A stretch of DNA of 64,000 nucleotides from Locusta migratoria (GCA_026315105.1 CM048744.1:654723676-654787675), one strand, 5' to 3'; positions 12,516 to 23,907 are shown, numbered from the stretch's first letter. Notes: generated from the letters alone by a model not told the origin. Program-made: numbers and translations.

Positions 12516-13935
12516 CTACATCTATGTATGTACTTCGCAATCCACCGTAAAGTGCGTGGCGAAGGTTACACTGTACTACTACAAGCCTTCCCTAGATATA
12601 ATGAGGGAAAAAGAATTGGTATATGCCTCTGTATGAGCCCTAATTTCTCTTGTCTTTGTGATCTTTACGGGAAATATAAGTAGGCGGCAGCAAAATCGTT
12701 CTGCAGTCAGCTTCAAATTCTGGTCCTCTAACTTTCCTCAGCAGAATTTATCAAAAAGAATGTCATCTTTCCTCCATCAATTTGCATTTGAGTTCCCAGA
12801 CATTTCAGTGACATATATACACGGGCGTCTGTTGCGAGAGAACAGACGTCACTTCTGATCCTGCAGTTGTTATTATTTAATATTCATATAATATATTACA
12901 TCAACTGCGATTGGGCAAAGCTGAAAATGTGTACCCAACTGGGATTCAAACCCGGGTCTCCTGCTTTCTAGGCAGTTGCACTGACCCCTACACTACTGGG
13001 GACACAGTGATAACCGCACCTGCAAGGACTACCTAAGTACACCTCCCGTCAGATACAAATTCCCAGTTTCCCCCTGCCCACAGTACTCAAGCTTGTAGTT
13101 TAACTAATTCCCGTAAGAGGGTTGGGCAAAGTTTGAAGCCCTTACTCTTACGGGAATTAGTTAAACTACGAGTTTGAGTACATAGGGCAGGGGGAAGCTG
13201 AGAATTTGTATCTGACGCGAGGCGTGCTTAGGTAATCCTTGCAGGTGCGTTGATCACCGTGTCCCCAGTGGTGTAGGGGTCAGCGCAACTGCCTAGAAAG
13301 CAGGAGACCCGGGTTCAAATCCCGGCTGGGTACACATTTTCAGCTTTGCCCAATCGCAGTTGATGACATATATTCTATGACTATTAAATTTCAGTGACAC
13401 TTGTGCATTGGTCAAACCTACCAGTAACGAACCTAGCTGCTTGCCTTTGAGCTGATTCCATGTCTTCCTTTAAACTGATCTGCTGCGAGTTCCAAACACT
13501 TGAGTGATACTCAAGAAGTGGTAGTACAAGTGTTTCATTTGCGGTCTCCTGTACAGATGAAGCACATCTTCCCAAAATTCTCCCAATAAACCGAAGTCGA
13601 CTGTCTGCCTTACTCACAACTGTCCTTACATGTTCGTTCCATTTCATATAGCTCTGCAATGCTACTCCTATATATTTCACTACTAATTCTGATTCGAACA
13701 TTATGGGATTGTTTTTCCTACTCATATGCATCACCTTACATTTTTTTACATTGAGAGCTAGCTGCCATTCATCACACCAACTAGAAATTTTGTCCAAGTC
13801 ATCCTGTATGCTATTACAGTCAATTAAAGACGACACCCTCCCATACACCACACCATCATCAGCAAACAGCTGCAAATTACAAGTTTCTCCATCCATGAGC
13901 TCCCTCTCAGCTACCCCCAGCCCCCACCTCCTCCC
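12516..13935 (-). mobile_element. 5'-truncated LINE with RT C-terminus
   Basis: A non-LTR retrotransposon on the minus strand, interrupted by the fold-back element at 12814-13387. The coding part (about 13400-13905) starts just before the RT active-site motif LFADDGVVY. It continues with WCDEWQLALNVKKCKVM, YIGVALQSYMKWNEHV and LLEYHSSVWNSQQ, all diagnostic of the C-terminal half of CR1/Jockey-like RTs. The 3' untranslated part (12530-12801) matches the tails of the copies at 24107 and 46333. Endonuclease and most of the RT are missing, as in ordinary 5' truncation. Confidence 0.85.
12814..13387. mobile_element. Fold-back element with two head-to-head tRNA-like units
   Basis: A 574-bp palindromic insertion in the LINE, flanked by the 12-bp duplication ATTTCAGTGACA (12802-12813 and 13388-13399). 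Its arms (about 12876-13118 and 13144-13380) are inverted copies, with a 25-base loop between them. Each arm carries a tRNA-like unit: minus strand at about 12930-13015 and plus strand at about 13255-13335. Each unit has an A box (TGGTGTAGGGG), a B box (GGTTCAAATCC) and an anticodon-like stem (CTGC/GCAG). The acceptor-like ends GTGTCCCCAG and CTGGGTACAC pair at nine of ten positions. The 5' ends of the two units face the centre. A second copy lies at 59731-60179. Confidence 0.85.
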
Positions 13936-13944
13936 ACTCTCCCC

Positions 13945-14680
13945 ATAACCTATTCCCAAGAATTCCCCGCAAAAATCCATCATTGTCGTGCCACGGTGGT
14001 CGAATTACCAATATCGGCCAACTCCGAGCATCAACTTGCACTGACATCGGCCCCTGCTATGCGCCACATCCCCCACCACCCTGTTACCCTTCCCACCTTC
14101 CCACCCCTTCCAATTCCCACACCACCAAGAAGACCGCCACCAAATAAAAATTGAACGGATGTTAGATGGCATGTTGATTAGAACTCCTCAGTACTATAAC
14201 TACCAACTCCTAAAACATTTAGTTATTATATTTGGGTGCAGCTGAGACAACTGTGGATTTTGAAAGAAAGCGGTGACCAGCGTCTTCAGTAGGCTGCAGC
14301 AGTGATGGTGGCTGACATTATAATAGGACCCATGACTATCAATACAATAGTATTTCAAATCACAGAAATATTTGATGTCTCATATTTAAATAGATATAAA
14401 TTAATATTAATTACTCATCTTTATAGCGTGATCTCCGGATGGGGTATAAATGCTCACACTGTACTTTCACCCTGGATGTTCCTTCAGGGAACAATCTTTA
14501 AATAAATAATCCAGTAGTTAGTTTGCTGAACTTTAATTCCTGCTATATAATGGTTTTCGCATATGTATACCATAACTAGTAACTTTTCAAACACAGTCCA
14601 GAGAAGCTCAATAGGAGAATTGACCTAAACTGTACTGAACTTTCCTGCCGCTGCTCCACGGCCTACAGACCCAATTGCCA
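13945..14680. other. C-rich remainder and non-coding DNA
   Basis: The first 200 bases continue the C-rich sequence split by the LINE. The rest is AT-rich with no recognisable gene or repeat. Confidence 0.45.
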
Positions 14681-14872
14681 GCCGCGGTGGAGTGGCCGAG
14701 CGCATTGAGGCACTATGCTCTGATGCGCGAGGCCACTCCTCGTCGGAGGTTTGAATCCTCCCTCGGGCATGAATGTTTGTGTTGTCTTTAATATAAGTTA
14801 GTTTATGAGTTTAGGGACGTATGACCCGCAGTTAAGTCCCATAAGCATAACGAACATTTGAACATTTTGAAA
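14681..14872 (+). mobile_element. tRNA-headed SINE
   Basis: It begins GCCGCGGTGGAGTGGCCGAG, a tRNA head of long-variable-arm type, with B box GGTTTGAATCC. It ends in the family tail (GGGACGTATGACC, GCAGTTAAGTCCCATAAG, GAACATTTGAACATT). AATTGCCA flanks it at 14673-14680 and 14873-14880 as a target duplication. Confidence 0.88.
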
Positions 14873-14880
14873 AATTGCCA

Positions 14881-16380
14881 TATTTGAGTCATTCTTTACA
14901 ATAATCATATCATTTGAATTACAATTAGAAGTTACAAACTCAGATAATGATACATACATGAAAAGTTACTGTATACATTGCCGAGTTATTATATACGACA
15001 GAATCAATAACATCTTTCTTACATGATTGACAAACACATAACATGACATGAGTAATTGATAATAAGAATAACATACCTTTAATTAATTACAGAAGATATT
15101 TCTAACGTTTGCTAATATTTGTGTGAAGTCTATTTACAAGGATCAACGAGAACAGAAAATCCATATGAAATAATTACAGGAATTTACGTAATTTCATGAA
15201 GTTTCATTCTATTTTATTTCGATATTAACTGATTTATTAACTTATATACATTTAATTTATGAATGAATGATCTAACAAGTTCCTTTGTAAATGTGTCTCA
15301 TTCTATCCTACCGATATTTGCTCTATTCATTCTCCTATTTACAATTATTTAACATGGAAACATGTCGAATGTTCTAGAAAGATTTTCTTTGTTTTGATAA
15401 TTAACATCTAAGGTCTTTTCTAATCATTCAGACTGGCGTAAAATTTACATCAGACAAGATTTCACTCTTTAATAACTCTGGCACTGGTTTAACAATTATT
15501 AAACAATATTTGTCCACTTATTCACGAGGTCATTATGAGTCAGTAACTATGTCAAATAAATAATGTGCCGTCTATTACACAGTATGGCATTCTACACGTC
15601 GTCCTTCAGTCATAATCCGTCCTGATCTACTTCTGCACGTCTCTGTGGACTGAAGATTCCCTAGTATTCATCGCAGCACACACTGTTCTGGTGGTATCGT
15701 GTTGTCGCATTGACGGAGGCCTCCTATAAGGTGAGGGGCTTGTACTGCCGCAACAGGCAGCGCGGGCGTGGGCGGTCGGGTGACTTCACTGCCAACGTCA
15801 GCTCGTCTTGTGGAGTTTTGCACCAATGTAGCGCCGTCGCAAGGGTGTAGCGGCTGCAGCGATCGCTACAGGCCTCGCGTTGCAGCAGTCTTAAGCTAGA
15901 CATTGTGTATCGGTTGCGGATACAAAGATTTTATGGTTTTGTGAACGTCCACATCCAAGAGGGAGTTTTTCTTTGTTAATTGTTTGCTGATGGGTGAACC
16001 AATAACATTAAAACCTCCAGAGGGTCATTCAAGAAGTTTAACGTATTTTCCTCTCGCGTTCATTAAGGTAACGAACCATCATGGCAGTTCGAGATAGAGA
16101 CAGACAGTCTACGCATGGGAAGTAGCGGGCATTAAGCTAGTTTTTTAATACAAGGTGATCAACTGTTGATTCAGCCGCCTTTTGCGGCGCACGACTGCCC
16201 GGCGCGGTTTGTCGTCCAAGATATTTGTAACATAAACGCTTAAAAGAAAAGTGAGGTACTCACGTGTATTAAGTGATGAGACGCTGGAATTGCCTCCCTT
16301 CGTTATTTAGGCATTTCTCACAGTTGCTCGAGCAGTTTTTATACCCTCTGAAACCTTGAAATTGACCAGTCGATGAATCG
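14881..16380. other. Non-coding stretch
   Basis: AT-rich to about 15600, then mixed composition with a GC-richer patch at about 15690-15900. I see no open frame with recognisable content and no repeat that I can name. Confidence 0.5.
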
Positions 16381-16583
16381 TTCAAATATAAAAATGTTTG
16401 TAATTCTATGGGACCAAACTATGTTGGTCATCAGTCCCTGACTTACAAACGACTTAGACTAAGTTAAACTAACGTAAGGACAATACATACATCCATGCCC
16501 GAGGGAGGGTTCGAACCTCCGACGCGAGAGGCCGCGCTATCCATAACTTGGCGCTCCAGACCGCTCGGCTACTCCCGCGCGGC
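16381..16583 (-). mobile_element. tRNA-headed SINE
   Basis: Reverse-oriented copy: the tail comes first (AAATGTTTG, GTCATCAGTCCCTGA), then the B-box complement (GGTTCGAACCTCC), and the head ends in CCGCGCGGC. An imperfect repeat ATGAATCGT/ATGAACCGT flanks it, so the target duplication is only suggestive. Confidence 0.85.
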
Positions 16584-16925
16584 TCAATGAACCGTACTCC
16601 GATTAGGAACCCGAACATCGGAAAACTCTTCTTGAAATAGTCTCCTTACTGCTCACGCAGATTCTGAACGCACGTATTAATCATAAATGAACAGTCTTTG
16701 GTGTACAGAATAATTGGATTTCACAATTTTACCTGAAACGCATCACACTCTCACACTCACTGAACTGTCTTATGACTAACAGATGCTGCCTCCTATAGAC
16801 GTCTCTACACACAAAGACTTCGCTGGCGAGGAGAAATCTCCACCCGTCAGCCAGCCAGCAGCGCGCCATGAAGGCGGTTGTGTTATCAACTGATCAGCCT
16901 GTATATCACATATATGTATTTACAT
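16584..16925. other. Non-coding stretch
   Basis: No gene or identifiable repeat seen between the SINE and the LINE 3' end. Confidence 0.4.
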
Positions 16926-18660
16926 GTTGTTGTTATGGTCTTCAGTCCGGAGACTGGTTTGATGCAGCTCTCCACCTTACTCTATCCTGAGCAAGCCTTT
17001 TCATCTCCTCATAAGAACGGCAACCCACATCCATTTGAATCTGCTTACTATATGCGTCTCTTAGTCTCCCTCTGCGATTTTTACCCCACACACTTCCCTC
17101 CAACGCTAAATTTACGATTCCTCGATGTCTAAGAATGTGTCCTACCAAGCGATCCGATCTTTTAGTCAAGGTATGCCAAAAATCCTTTTCTCACCAATTC
17201 TGTTCAATATCTCTTCATTAGTTATGCGATCTACCCACCTAATCTTCAGCATTCTTCTGTAGCACCACATTTCAAAAGTCTCTATTCTCTTCCTGACCGC
17301 ACTGTTTATCGTCCATGTTTCACTCCCGTACAAGGCAACACTCCACACAAATGCCTTCAGAAAAGACTTCCTTACACTTAAATTAATATTCGATGCTAGC
17401 AAATTTCTCTTTTTCAAAAATGCTTTTCTTCCCACTGCCATTCTGCATTTTATATCCTCTGTACTGCGACCTTCATATGTTATTTTACTACCCAAGTAAC
17501 CACCTTCATTGCTTCCTTGCCTAATTTGATTCATTCAGCATCGCCTGATATTCTAAGAATGCATTCCATTATCTTTGTTTTGCTCTTGTTAATGTTCATT
17601 TTATATGCTCTCTGCAGCACACTGTCCATTCCATTCAACTGCTCTTCCAGGTCCTTCGCTGTCTCTGACAGAATTACAATGTCATCAACAAAAAGCAATG
17701 GTTTTATTTCTTCACCCTGAACATTAATCCCTATTCAAATTTTTCCCTGCTTTCTTCTCCGTCTGCTCGATATACAAATTGAATAACATCGGAGAAAGGC
17801 TACAACCCTGTCTTACTCCCTTCCCAACTAATGCTTCCCTTTCATGACCTTCGAGTCTATTAACTGCGGTCTGGCTATTGTACAAGTTGTAAATAACTCT
17901 CCCTGTATTTTACCCCTGCTGACTTCAGAATTTGAAAGAGTGTATTCCAGTCAACATTGTCAAAAGCTTTCTCCAAATTAACAAAAGCTAAAAATGTAGG
18001 TTTGCCTTTCCTAAATCTATCTTCTAAGATAAATCGTAAAGTGAGTATTGCCTCCCGTGTTCCTACATTCCTCCTGAATCCAAACTGATTTTCCATGAAG
18101 TCAGCTTCTACCAATTTTTCCATTCTCCTGTAGATAATTCGTGTTAAAATTTTTGCAACCATGATATATCAAACTGATGGTTCTGTAATTTTTACACCTA
18201 TCTACGCCTGATTTCTTTCGAATGGGGATTGTTACATTTTTCTTAAAGTATGAGGGTATTTCGCCTGTTTCATACATCTTACACACCAAGTGAAATAGTT
18301 TTGTCATGGCTGGCTCTCCCAGAGACTTTAGTAGCTCTGAGGGAATGTCATCACTTCTGGGGCCTTTTTCCGTCCTAGGTCTTTCAGGTCTCTGTCAAAT
18401 TGATCTCTCAGTATAGTATCTCCTATTTCATCTTCATCTACTTCCTCTTCCCTTTCTACTACATTGGCTCTAAGTTCAATTCCTCTGTAGATCTCATCTA
18501 TGTACTCTTTCCACCTTTCAGCTTTCCCTTCTTTGCTGAGAACTGGTTTTCCATCTGAGTTCTTGATATTCATAGAGCTGTTTTTCTTGTCCCCAAATGT
18601 CTCTCTTTTTTTCCTGTAGGCAGTTTCTACCTTTCCCCTTCTTATTCATTCTTCTACGGA
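16926..18660 (-). mobile_element. 5'-truncated LINE, copy A (RT, C-terminal domain)
   Basis: A non-LTR retrotransposon on the minus strand, broken by frameshifts. Reading from its 5' side: a linker ending LKDLGRKKAPEVMTFP (18573-18328), KLFHLVCKMYETGEIP and PIRKKSG (18307-18180), then the RT fingers and palm with ENQFGFRRNVGTREAIL and FVNLEKAFDNVDW (18162-17875). VRQGCSLSPMLFNLY follows, and the active site FVDD lies near 17681-17692. The C-terminal region has SVALYGSETWTI and FEMWCYRRMLKI (17534-17166), then LVGHILRHRG (17169-16942). The endonuclease domain is absent. The 3' end is GTCTCCGGACTGAAGACCAT followed by AACAACAAC. I cannot settle the clade; it looks RTE- or CR1-like. Confidence 0.88.
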
Positions 18661-19183
18661 TTTGCATTCATATAGCACGGAAACTACACGTCGGATCAAA
18701 AAAAGATACAATAATAATTTGTTTCGGAGGGCGACATTCAATGATAACTATACTCGCTCCCTCCCACCCAACCCCGTGATGGGTGGTGGGGGAAACTTTG
18801 AAATCTTCAATGGGAACCTCTATATTTATTGCAGATTTGAATTCCCCTTGAAAAAATATGTAACTTTTGTTCGAAGCATTATTTTAGTTTCATGATAGGC
18901 GGCGTTGTAATCGGCAAAAATGAGTTGAACAGATTAGCATAGCTTTGACGAGGTTCTTCAACATTTCTATGAGCCTCAAAGTACTCGGAAATAATATGCA
19001 CTGTCTCTGCAATCGTTAACAATTGCGTATAGAAGATGTGTACAGTTCGAAACTACAATGAACAGTCTCACCGCGCACTGAGAACATGGTTGTTTATAGT
19101 CTGTGATTTATTCGTTTGTGGGAGGTGTCACATAATAGCATTATCAAAAGTATCAAACACAAAACTTTGATTTTCCTAATCGG
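18661..19183. repeat. Unnamed repeat fused to LINE copy A
   Basis: This block follows the LINE directly, and the same junction and block recur at 27473-27998 behind LINE copy B, so LINE and block form one composite repeat of about 2.25 kb. Its left part (about 18665-18930) is also inverted at 19225-19420, with shared words such as TGTAATCGGCAAAAATG. No protein family is recognised in its short open frames. Confidence 0.65.
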
Positions 19184-19480
19184 ATATGTATTTGGTTAGG
19201 ATATTACACTTTGCAACAATTTACATTTTTGCCGATTACAAAACCATTTATTATGAAAAAAAAAGAAAAGTTTCATACGAAAGTTACAGATTTTTGCACA
19301 GAGTATCCGAATCTGGAATAAAAATTGGATAACGTCCTCCAATACAAGAAAATTAGTATTGCACCTGTTTTTGATCCGATGTGTAATTTCCGTGATATTT
19401 GAATGTTTTCAGTTAAAATGAACATCATCTGTGCAGGACTTGAGTTTTTGAAGCGTACACTTTTCGAACTGGCCATTTTT
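19184..19480. repeat. Inverted arm of the unnamed repeat
   Basis: On the minus strand, 19225-19420 aligns with 18665-18930 (ATCACGGAAATTACAC against GCACGGAAACTACAC; GTAATCGGCAAAAATG in both). The arms are clearly diverged, so this is an old fold-back element or two opposed copies of one repeat. Copy B lacks this arm. Confidence 0.6.
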
Positions 19481-19944
19481 ATACAGAGATGAAGACCTTG
19501 AAAGTCTTAACACGCTTTATTTGAGTTTCTATACTTAAAAAAATTATGCAGTTATAATCAAAACATTGTAACAAATATCTTACAAAATTGGCGTAGAAAA
19601 TCGTTCGGAATGGTTTCTTTTACTTGAGTGTTTAGTTTACCCATATTTCTCTTACCTTACTTCCGAAAAAGCTGTCTTTTATTCTTTACTCAATCTATCC
19701 GCGAATACCGTGCATTTCAGCAAGTATTCCAACAACTGACACATATTTTAATGCTCTTTCATTAGCAGGAAATACGGGACGTCTGGCAACACTATACTCA
19801 AACCAAGCAAAGTGTTCACGAATAAATGCGATTGAATCGTTCAAGACCGTGCTTGGTGTTGTATCGGAGACCCTGTACACTTCAAACGCCCAAATTATTT
19901 TGCCAAGTATTACCTCCCTCAACGTTCTTTAAAACTGAAGGAAA
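19481..19944. other. Unrecognised stretch left of the hAT relic
   Basis: There is a 75-codon minus-strand frame at 19695-19922 with no family motif that I know. The region may include upstream parts of the hAT element but cannot be assigned. Confidence 0.35.
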
Positions 19945-19950
19945 ACCCTT

Positions 19951-20241
19951 AACATTCTTAAAAATATCCCAGACATTAATCATCAAGAACAAATGAGTCT
20001 GATTCTCTGTTACATCAAGATGTCTGGTGTATTCAGTTCCAAACATTAACATTCTTAAAAATATCCCAGACATTAATCATCAAGAACAAATGAGTCTGAT
20101 TCTCTATTACATCAAGATGTCTGGTGTATTCAGTTCCAAACCTTAACATTCTTAAAAATATCCCAGACATTAATCATCAAGAACAAATGAGTCTGATTCT
20201 CTGTTACATCAAGATGTCGGGTGTTTTCAGTTCCAACCATA
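19951..20241 (+). repeat. 97-bp unit repeated three times in hAT relic
   Basis: Units start with AACATTCTTAAAAATATCCC at 19951, 20048 and 20145. Units 1 and 2 are almost identical, and unit 3 has a few changes near its end. Each contains the hAT segment encoding DINHQEQMSLIL. The period of 97 shifts the frame at each unit. Confidence 0.93.
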
Positions 20242-20599
20242 ATCGAAAACTGATTCAGTAGTGAGAGATACAACTGGAGAAGGACTGACAAACGTTTTGA
20301 TAGAAGTGCTGGAAGAAAACAATTTAAACATCGTGGATTTTCGAGACCAGGGATATGATAACGGAGCCAATATGAAAGGAAAATTCTCATGAGTATAGGC
20401 TCGAGTTTTGCAGGTCAACAAGAGGGCAATGTTTGCACCTTAAATGTTACTCACAGCTTAAACTTGGTCATGGAGACATGGTCAAATGTAGTACCGAAGC
20501 AATTAGATTTTTCGTCACAATGCAGCGATTGTACACTCTATTGTCAGCATCTACAGAAAGGTGAAATCTTCTCACTGAGATTACTTCTGAACAAATCTT

Positions 20600-21586
20600 G
20601 ATTGACTGATTGATTTTCTCAGGGAAGCGAAAACAGTCTTGGTCCAACCCGCCACTGCCCGCACTGAAACTAAGTTTTTTGTGCGGTATCGCTCCTTGTA
20701 TATCTAGTAAAGCCAACCAATGCCCTTGAACAGTGCAAGAGTCCCTTTACCAGTTCTTTATTAGACAATTTCTTCGGGTCTGGTTGTCCCAAATGTTCTG
20801 TGCCTTTTACTCTCCAATGCAATGCATTCGAAGATTAGATGTGATGCAGTTTCATCAGCGTCATCACAATCCTACATTTAGGGTCCTCTTCTGTTATTCC
20901 CATTGTATGTAGGTGTTTTTTGAAATTCCCATGGCCTGTCAGCAATCCAACCATGAGTCTAATCTCTCTCCTGTTCAGGCCCAGGATTGCAGAGCTTCTT
21001 TTAAAACATGGCTTTGGCATCATTACCTTGCCATATTTTTGTTGATAGACTTTGGTCTAATATTCTACGTGCTGTCTTCAGAGCCAGTTATGTAGCTCCA
21101 ATTTGATCATTGCCTTGGTGATTGTCAGGACAGGTTCCGGTCCAATAAATGGAGTCTCTGCCCCCATCCTGGCTAATCTGTCGGCATGTTCGTTGCCACT
21201 GATCCCCGAGTGGCCAGGGATCCACAATAGGTTTACTCTATTGCTTTCCCCTAGCTCCACCAGAACCCTGTGACATTCTGCAACAATTTTAGACCTTGTT
21301 GCAGGAGCTGCCAGTGATCTCAGGGCTGCCTGGCTGTCTGAATAGATAAAGATGCTACGATCTTTGTAGCACCTACGCAAATTCTCCTCCACACACGCCC
21401 TGATGGCAGTGATTTCGGCCTGGAATACTGAGGCCAGTTCCCCTAGAGAGATGACACCCTCCAGTCTTGGCTGAACCCCGTATACTCCGGCCCCAACGCC
21501 TTGGTCTGATTTCGACCCGTCAGTGCACCAGACAATATCCCCCGTACGGTGTCGAACTATTTTCTCCCACTGCTCCCTACTTCCAA
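20600..21586 (-). mobile_element. LINE 3' fragment with RNase H, inside the hAT relic
   Basis: A 5'-truncated non-LTR element on the minus strand, flanked by the perfect 12-bp duplication TGAACAAATCTT (20588-20599 and 21587-21598). The coding part at 21078-21586 is a type I RNase H: TDGSKSDQGVGAGVYG, FQAEITAIRACVE, IYSDSQAALRSL and LLWIPGHSGISGNEHADRLA, so the catalytic acidic residues and His are all present. It is followed in broken frames by LNRREIRLMVGLLTGHG (about 20900-20990) and a degenerate cysteine-containing tail. This arrangement is typical of Jockey/I/R1-related LINEs. The 3' end is a short AATC-type repeat instead of poly-A. Confidence 0.92.
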
Positions 21587-22400
21587 TGAACAAATCTTAA
21601 AGAGGCATACTGATGTTACGTGAGAATCTTTTCTTGTGAGCACTGGAAAAGGTTGCCAAAACAACAAAGGCTTCATCTGTCCCATCTGAAGCACTCTCTT
21701 TAGTAAATCATTCCCTCAGCTCTTTCGAATTCATTTTGGCTCTTCTCGTATGGTACGACCTCTAGGATTGGATGCAAAATTTTCAACTAGTCGCCAAAAG
21801 AAGTACAAAAGATTTTTCGACGAGACTGAAGACGATCCAGACATTGTCTCCGATGCGAGCCAAAAGCAGTACAGAGCCGAGGAAAGATTTATCGAATACT
21901 GCTTGGTGATAATCCATGAAGCTTTGAGTATCATGAGCTCAAAGTTCAAAGAGTTGACTAATTATTCAGAATACTTTGGATTTCTCTTACACCTGATCAA
22001 ATTTCGTGACATGTAAAATGTGGAGATTGAAATGTGTTGTCAGAAATTAGCGACTTATCTGCAAGATGGGGATGTGGTGGATGTAGGCACATTTAACCTC
22101 TTCTCAGAAGTAAAATTGCTGTGGTTTACGATTCCTCCTTAGGCCTACTCAAGGGATCATAGGCCAATATCACCACAGCGTGTCGCATTTTGCTGAAGAT
22201 ACCTGTCACCGTGGGGTCTGGTAAAAGAAGTTTTTCAAAATTAAAACATATTAAGAATTATCTAAGATCTACCGTGGCGCAGGACCGCCTTAACAGGCTC
22301 GCTATTATTTCGATAAAAAGCGACGAGGCACTTCAACTGAAGAAAGAAGTGACCAATTACGCCTCAAAACATGCGTTTTTCTTAAAGAAAAATCATTTTT

Positions 22401-22700
22401 GTTCACACCAATTTATATATTTTAATTCATTTACGAACCCTGAACATCATTTCTTAACTTAGAAAAGCTCCCCTCCCCCTCCTGAATATATTTCGCGGGC
22501 AGGACTGAAACCAGCCACGGGCCGGATCCGCCAATTACCCACCGTTGACATAGCCGAAAAAAATGAGGTTTCGCGACTGATCACTGGTTTCTTTCATAAA
22601 ACAATAAAGCTAGAAGTGCTGAAGGAAAGAAATTTAATTCCTAATAATTGAAATCTTACAAATTTGCCATTTACAAAACATTGACGTCATTTATCATTTT
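22401..22700. other. Non-coding flank
   Basis: A C-rich run (22470-22485) and AT-rich DNA between the hAT end and the mariner-like relic. No gene seen. Confidence 0.4.
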
Positions 22701-23150
22701 AAAAACTATATGACATTTAGATGGCGTCCTCCTGCACGAATAGATCTGTTGTAGACTACTGCAGCATCTTAGCGGGATATTGCGAATTTCAACCCAATGT
22801 CAGTTTGACATTGCTCTTGAGGTAGACCCAGAATTAAAAAATCACAAACGGATAAGTCTGGCCATTTCGGGGGTCAGCGAATGTTACCGAATCGTGAGAT
22901 CACACGGTACCGAACAGTTCTCGCGCACATGCCTTGATTGCCGTGCAGTGTATGATGTCGCTCCTTCCTGTTGAAACCAGCCTTCTTGAACGTTTGGGAA
23001 GTCGTTCAATCCAGCTGTAAGGAACGTTCGTAACACCTCCACGGACCGGTCGGCATTGACAATTGTGTTTCCCTGTTCACTTGCGAAAAAATACGTACCG
23101 ATAATCCAATGCGATAAAACACCAAGTTCTGTATACGTACAAAAAAGTTT
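22701..23150 (-). pseudogene. Mariner-like transposase C-terminal relic
   Basis: The minus-strand frame contains IIGTYFF, GNTIVNADRSVEVLRTFL and WFQQEGATSYTAR, the second catalytic region of Tc1/mariner DDE transposases, where the usual Asp of QQDGA is Glu here. Downstream, in shifted frames, come ISRFGNI and a short W-P segment corresponding to the region of the third catalytic residue. The N-terminal half is absent. It abuts the SINE at 23151. Confidence 0.75.
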
Positions 23151-23341
23151 CAAATGTTTGTATAGCTTATGGGACTTAACTACGGGGTCATCAGTCCCTA
23201 AACTTACAAACTACTTATGAACTAACTAATACTAAGGACGGCACAAACATCCATGCCCGAGGGGGGATTCGAACCCCCGACCGTAGTGGCCGTGCAGACC
23301 GTGACTGGAGCGCCTCAGTCCCCTCGGCCACCGCGGCCGGC
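23151..23341 (-). mobile_element. tRNA-headed SINE
   Basis: A full-length reverse copy: CAAATGTTTG tail, GGGGTCATCAGTCCCTAAA, B-box complement GGATTCGAACCCCC, and head ending CCACCGCGGCCGGC. No clear target duplication is seen. Confidence 0.9.
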
Positions 23342-23568
23342 GGCAATTACTTCGTCGTTTATGATGATGAAGGATGAAACAAGTGTGGCCACAGCTGAAA
23401 ACGAGTATTCAGGCTCTAAATTCTCTGATTGTTTTTATTTTGCGGTAAATTTAGAAAATTTACACTGTTTAATGTGATTGAATAATTGTAATATTTTTGT
23501 TATCACAGGCATTTTAAAATGACTCCATAGTATACAGAAACTAATCGTGCATTTGTAGTTAGATGAAA

Positions 23569-23570
<2 letters not shown>

Positions 23571-23638
<68 letters not shown>
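23571..23638. repeat. (TA)n microsatellite
   Basis: An uninterrupted TA run of about 34 units, followed by poly-T. Confidence 0.97.
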
Positions 23639-23646
<8 letters not shown>

Positions 23647-23751
23647 TCCTGAGAATCCACTGTGGCTTTGAAACATATTTTGTGTGTTTCGTATAGCAGT
23701 TATATGTGACAATGACTGTTATACAATTTATATAATTGTGTGTGTGTATGT

Positions 23752-23767
23752 GGGGGGGGGGGGGGGG
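23752..23767. repeat. Poly-G run
   Basis: Sixteen consecutive G residues after a short GT run. Confidence 0.9.
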
Positions 23768-23907
23768 TTAAAATTGGACTCACAGAGCCCTTAAGGACGT
23801 ATTTATCATCGTCAGTCGTCAGCCTTGTGCCCCCTCCAGAAGACAATTCTGTATCCGCCACTGCTGGATGGTGAGTTAGTGACAGATTAGGGTGTCGTCA
23901 AGGGTGC

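Larger units (their letters stand above)
19945..22400 (+). pseudogene. hAT transposase relic (ZMYM1/DUF4371-like)
   Basis: Decayed coding sequence of a hAT-superfamily transposase, split by a LINE fragment at 20600-21586. The left part reads DINHQEQMSLIL, then DTTGEGLTNVLIEVLEENNL and the hallmark DQGYDNGANMKGK (about 20258-20390), then a Ser-Leu-Asn-Leu segment (HSLNLVM). The right part has LGLDAKFSTSRQKKYKR and a helical region (21750-22016), then the C-terminal dimerisation motif IPVTVGSGKRSFSKLKHIKN (about 22200-22260) followed by YLRSTVAQDRLNRLAIISI. Frameshifts and stops are spread throughout. A 97-bp segment is present three times at 19951-20241. It resembles transposases that gave rise to ZMYM1-type host proteins, but this copy is dead. 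Confidence 0.85.

Noticed and set aside
12250..12683. Proline-rich plus-strand open frames
   Set aside because: They arise from C-rich DNA and run into LINE 3' UTR sequence, so the frame is not conserved coding.
13255..13335. A functional tRNA gene
   Set aside because: It has A and B boxes and some pairing, but it sits in a mobile palindrome with an inverted twin, has a doubtful anticodon arm, and recurs in damaged form at 59788.
19951..20241. A CRISPR-like array
   Set aside because: The three 97-bp units are contiguous with no spacers and encode part of a hAT transposase; the genome is eukaryotic.
23503..23712. An open frame with long Tyr-Ile repeats
   Set aside because: It is a translation of the (TA)n microsatellite.
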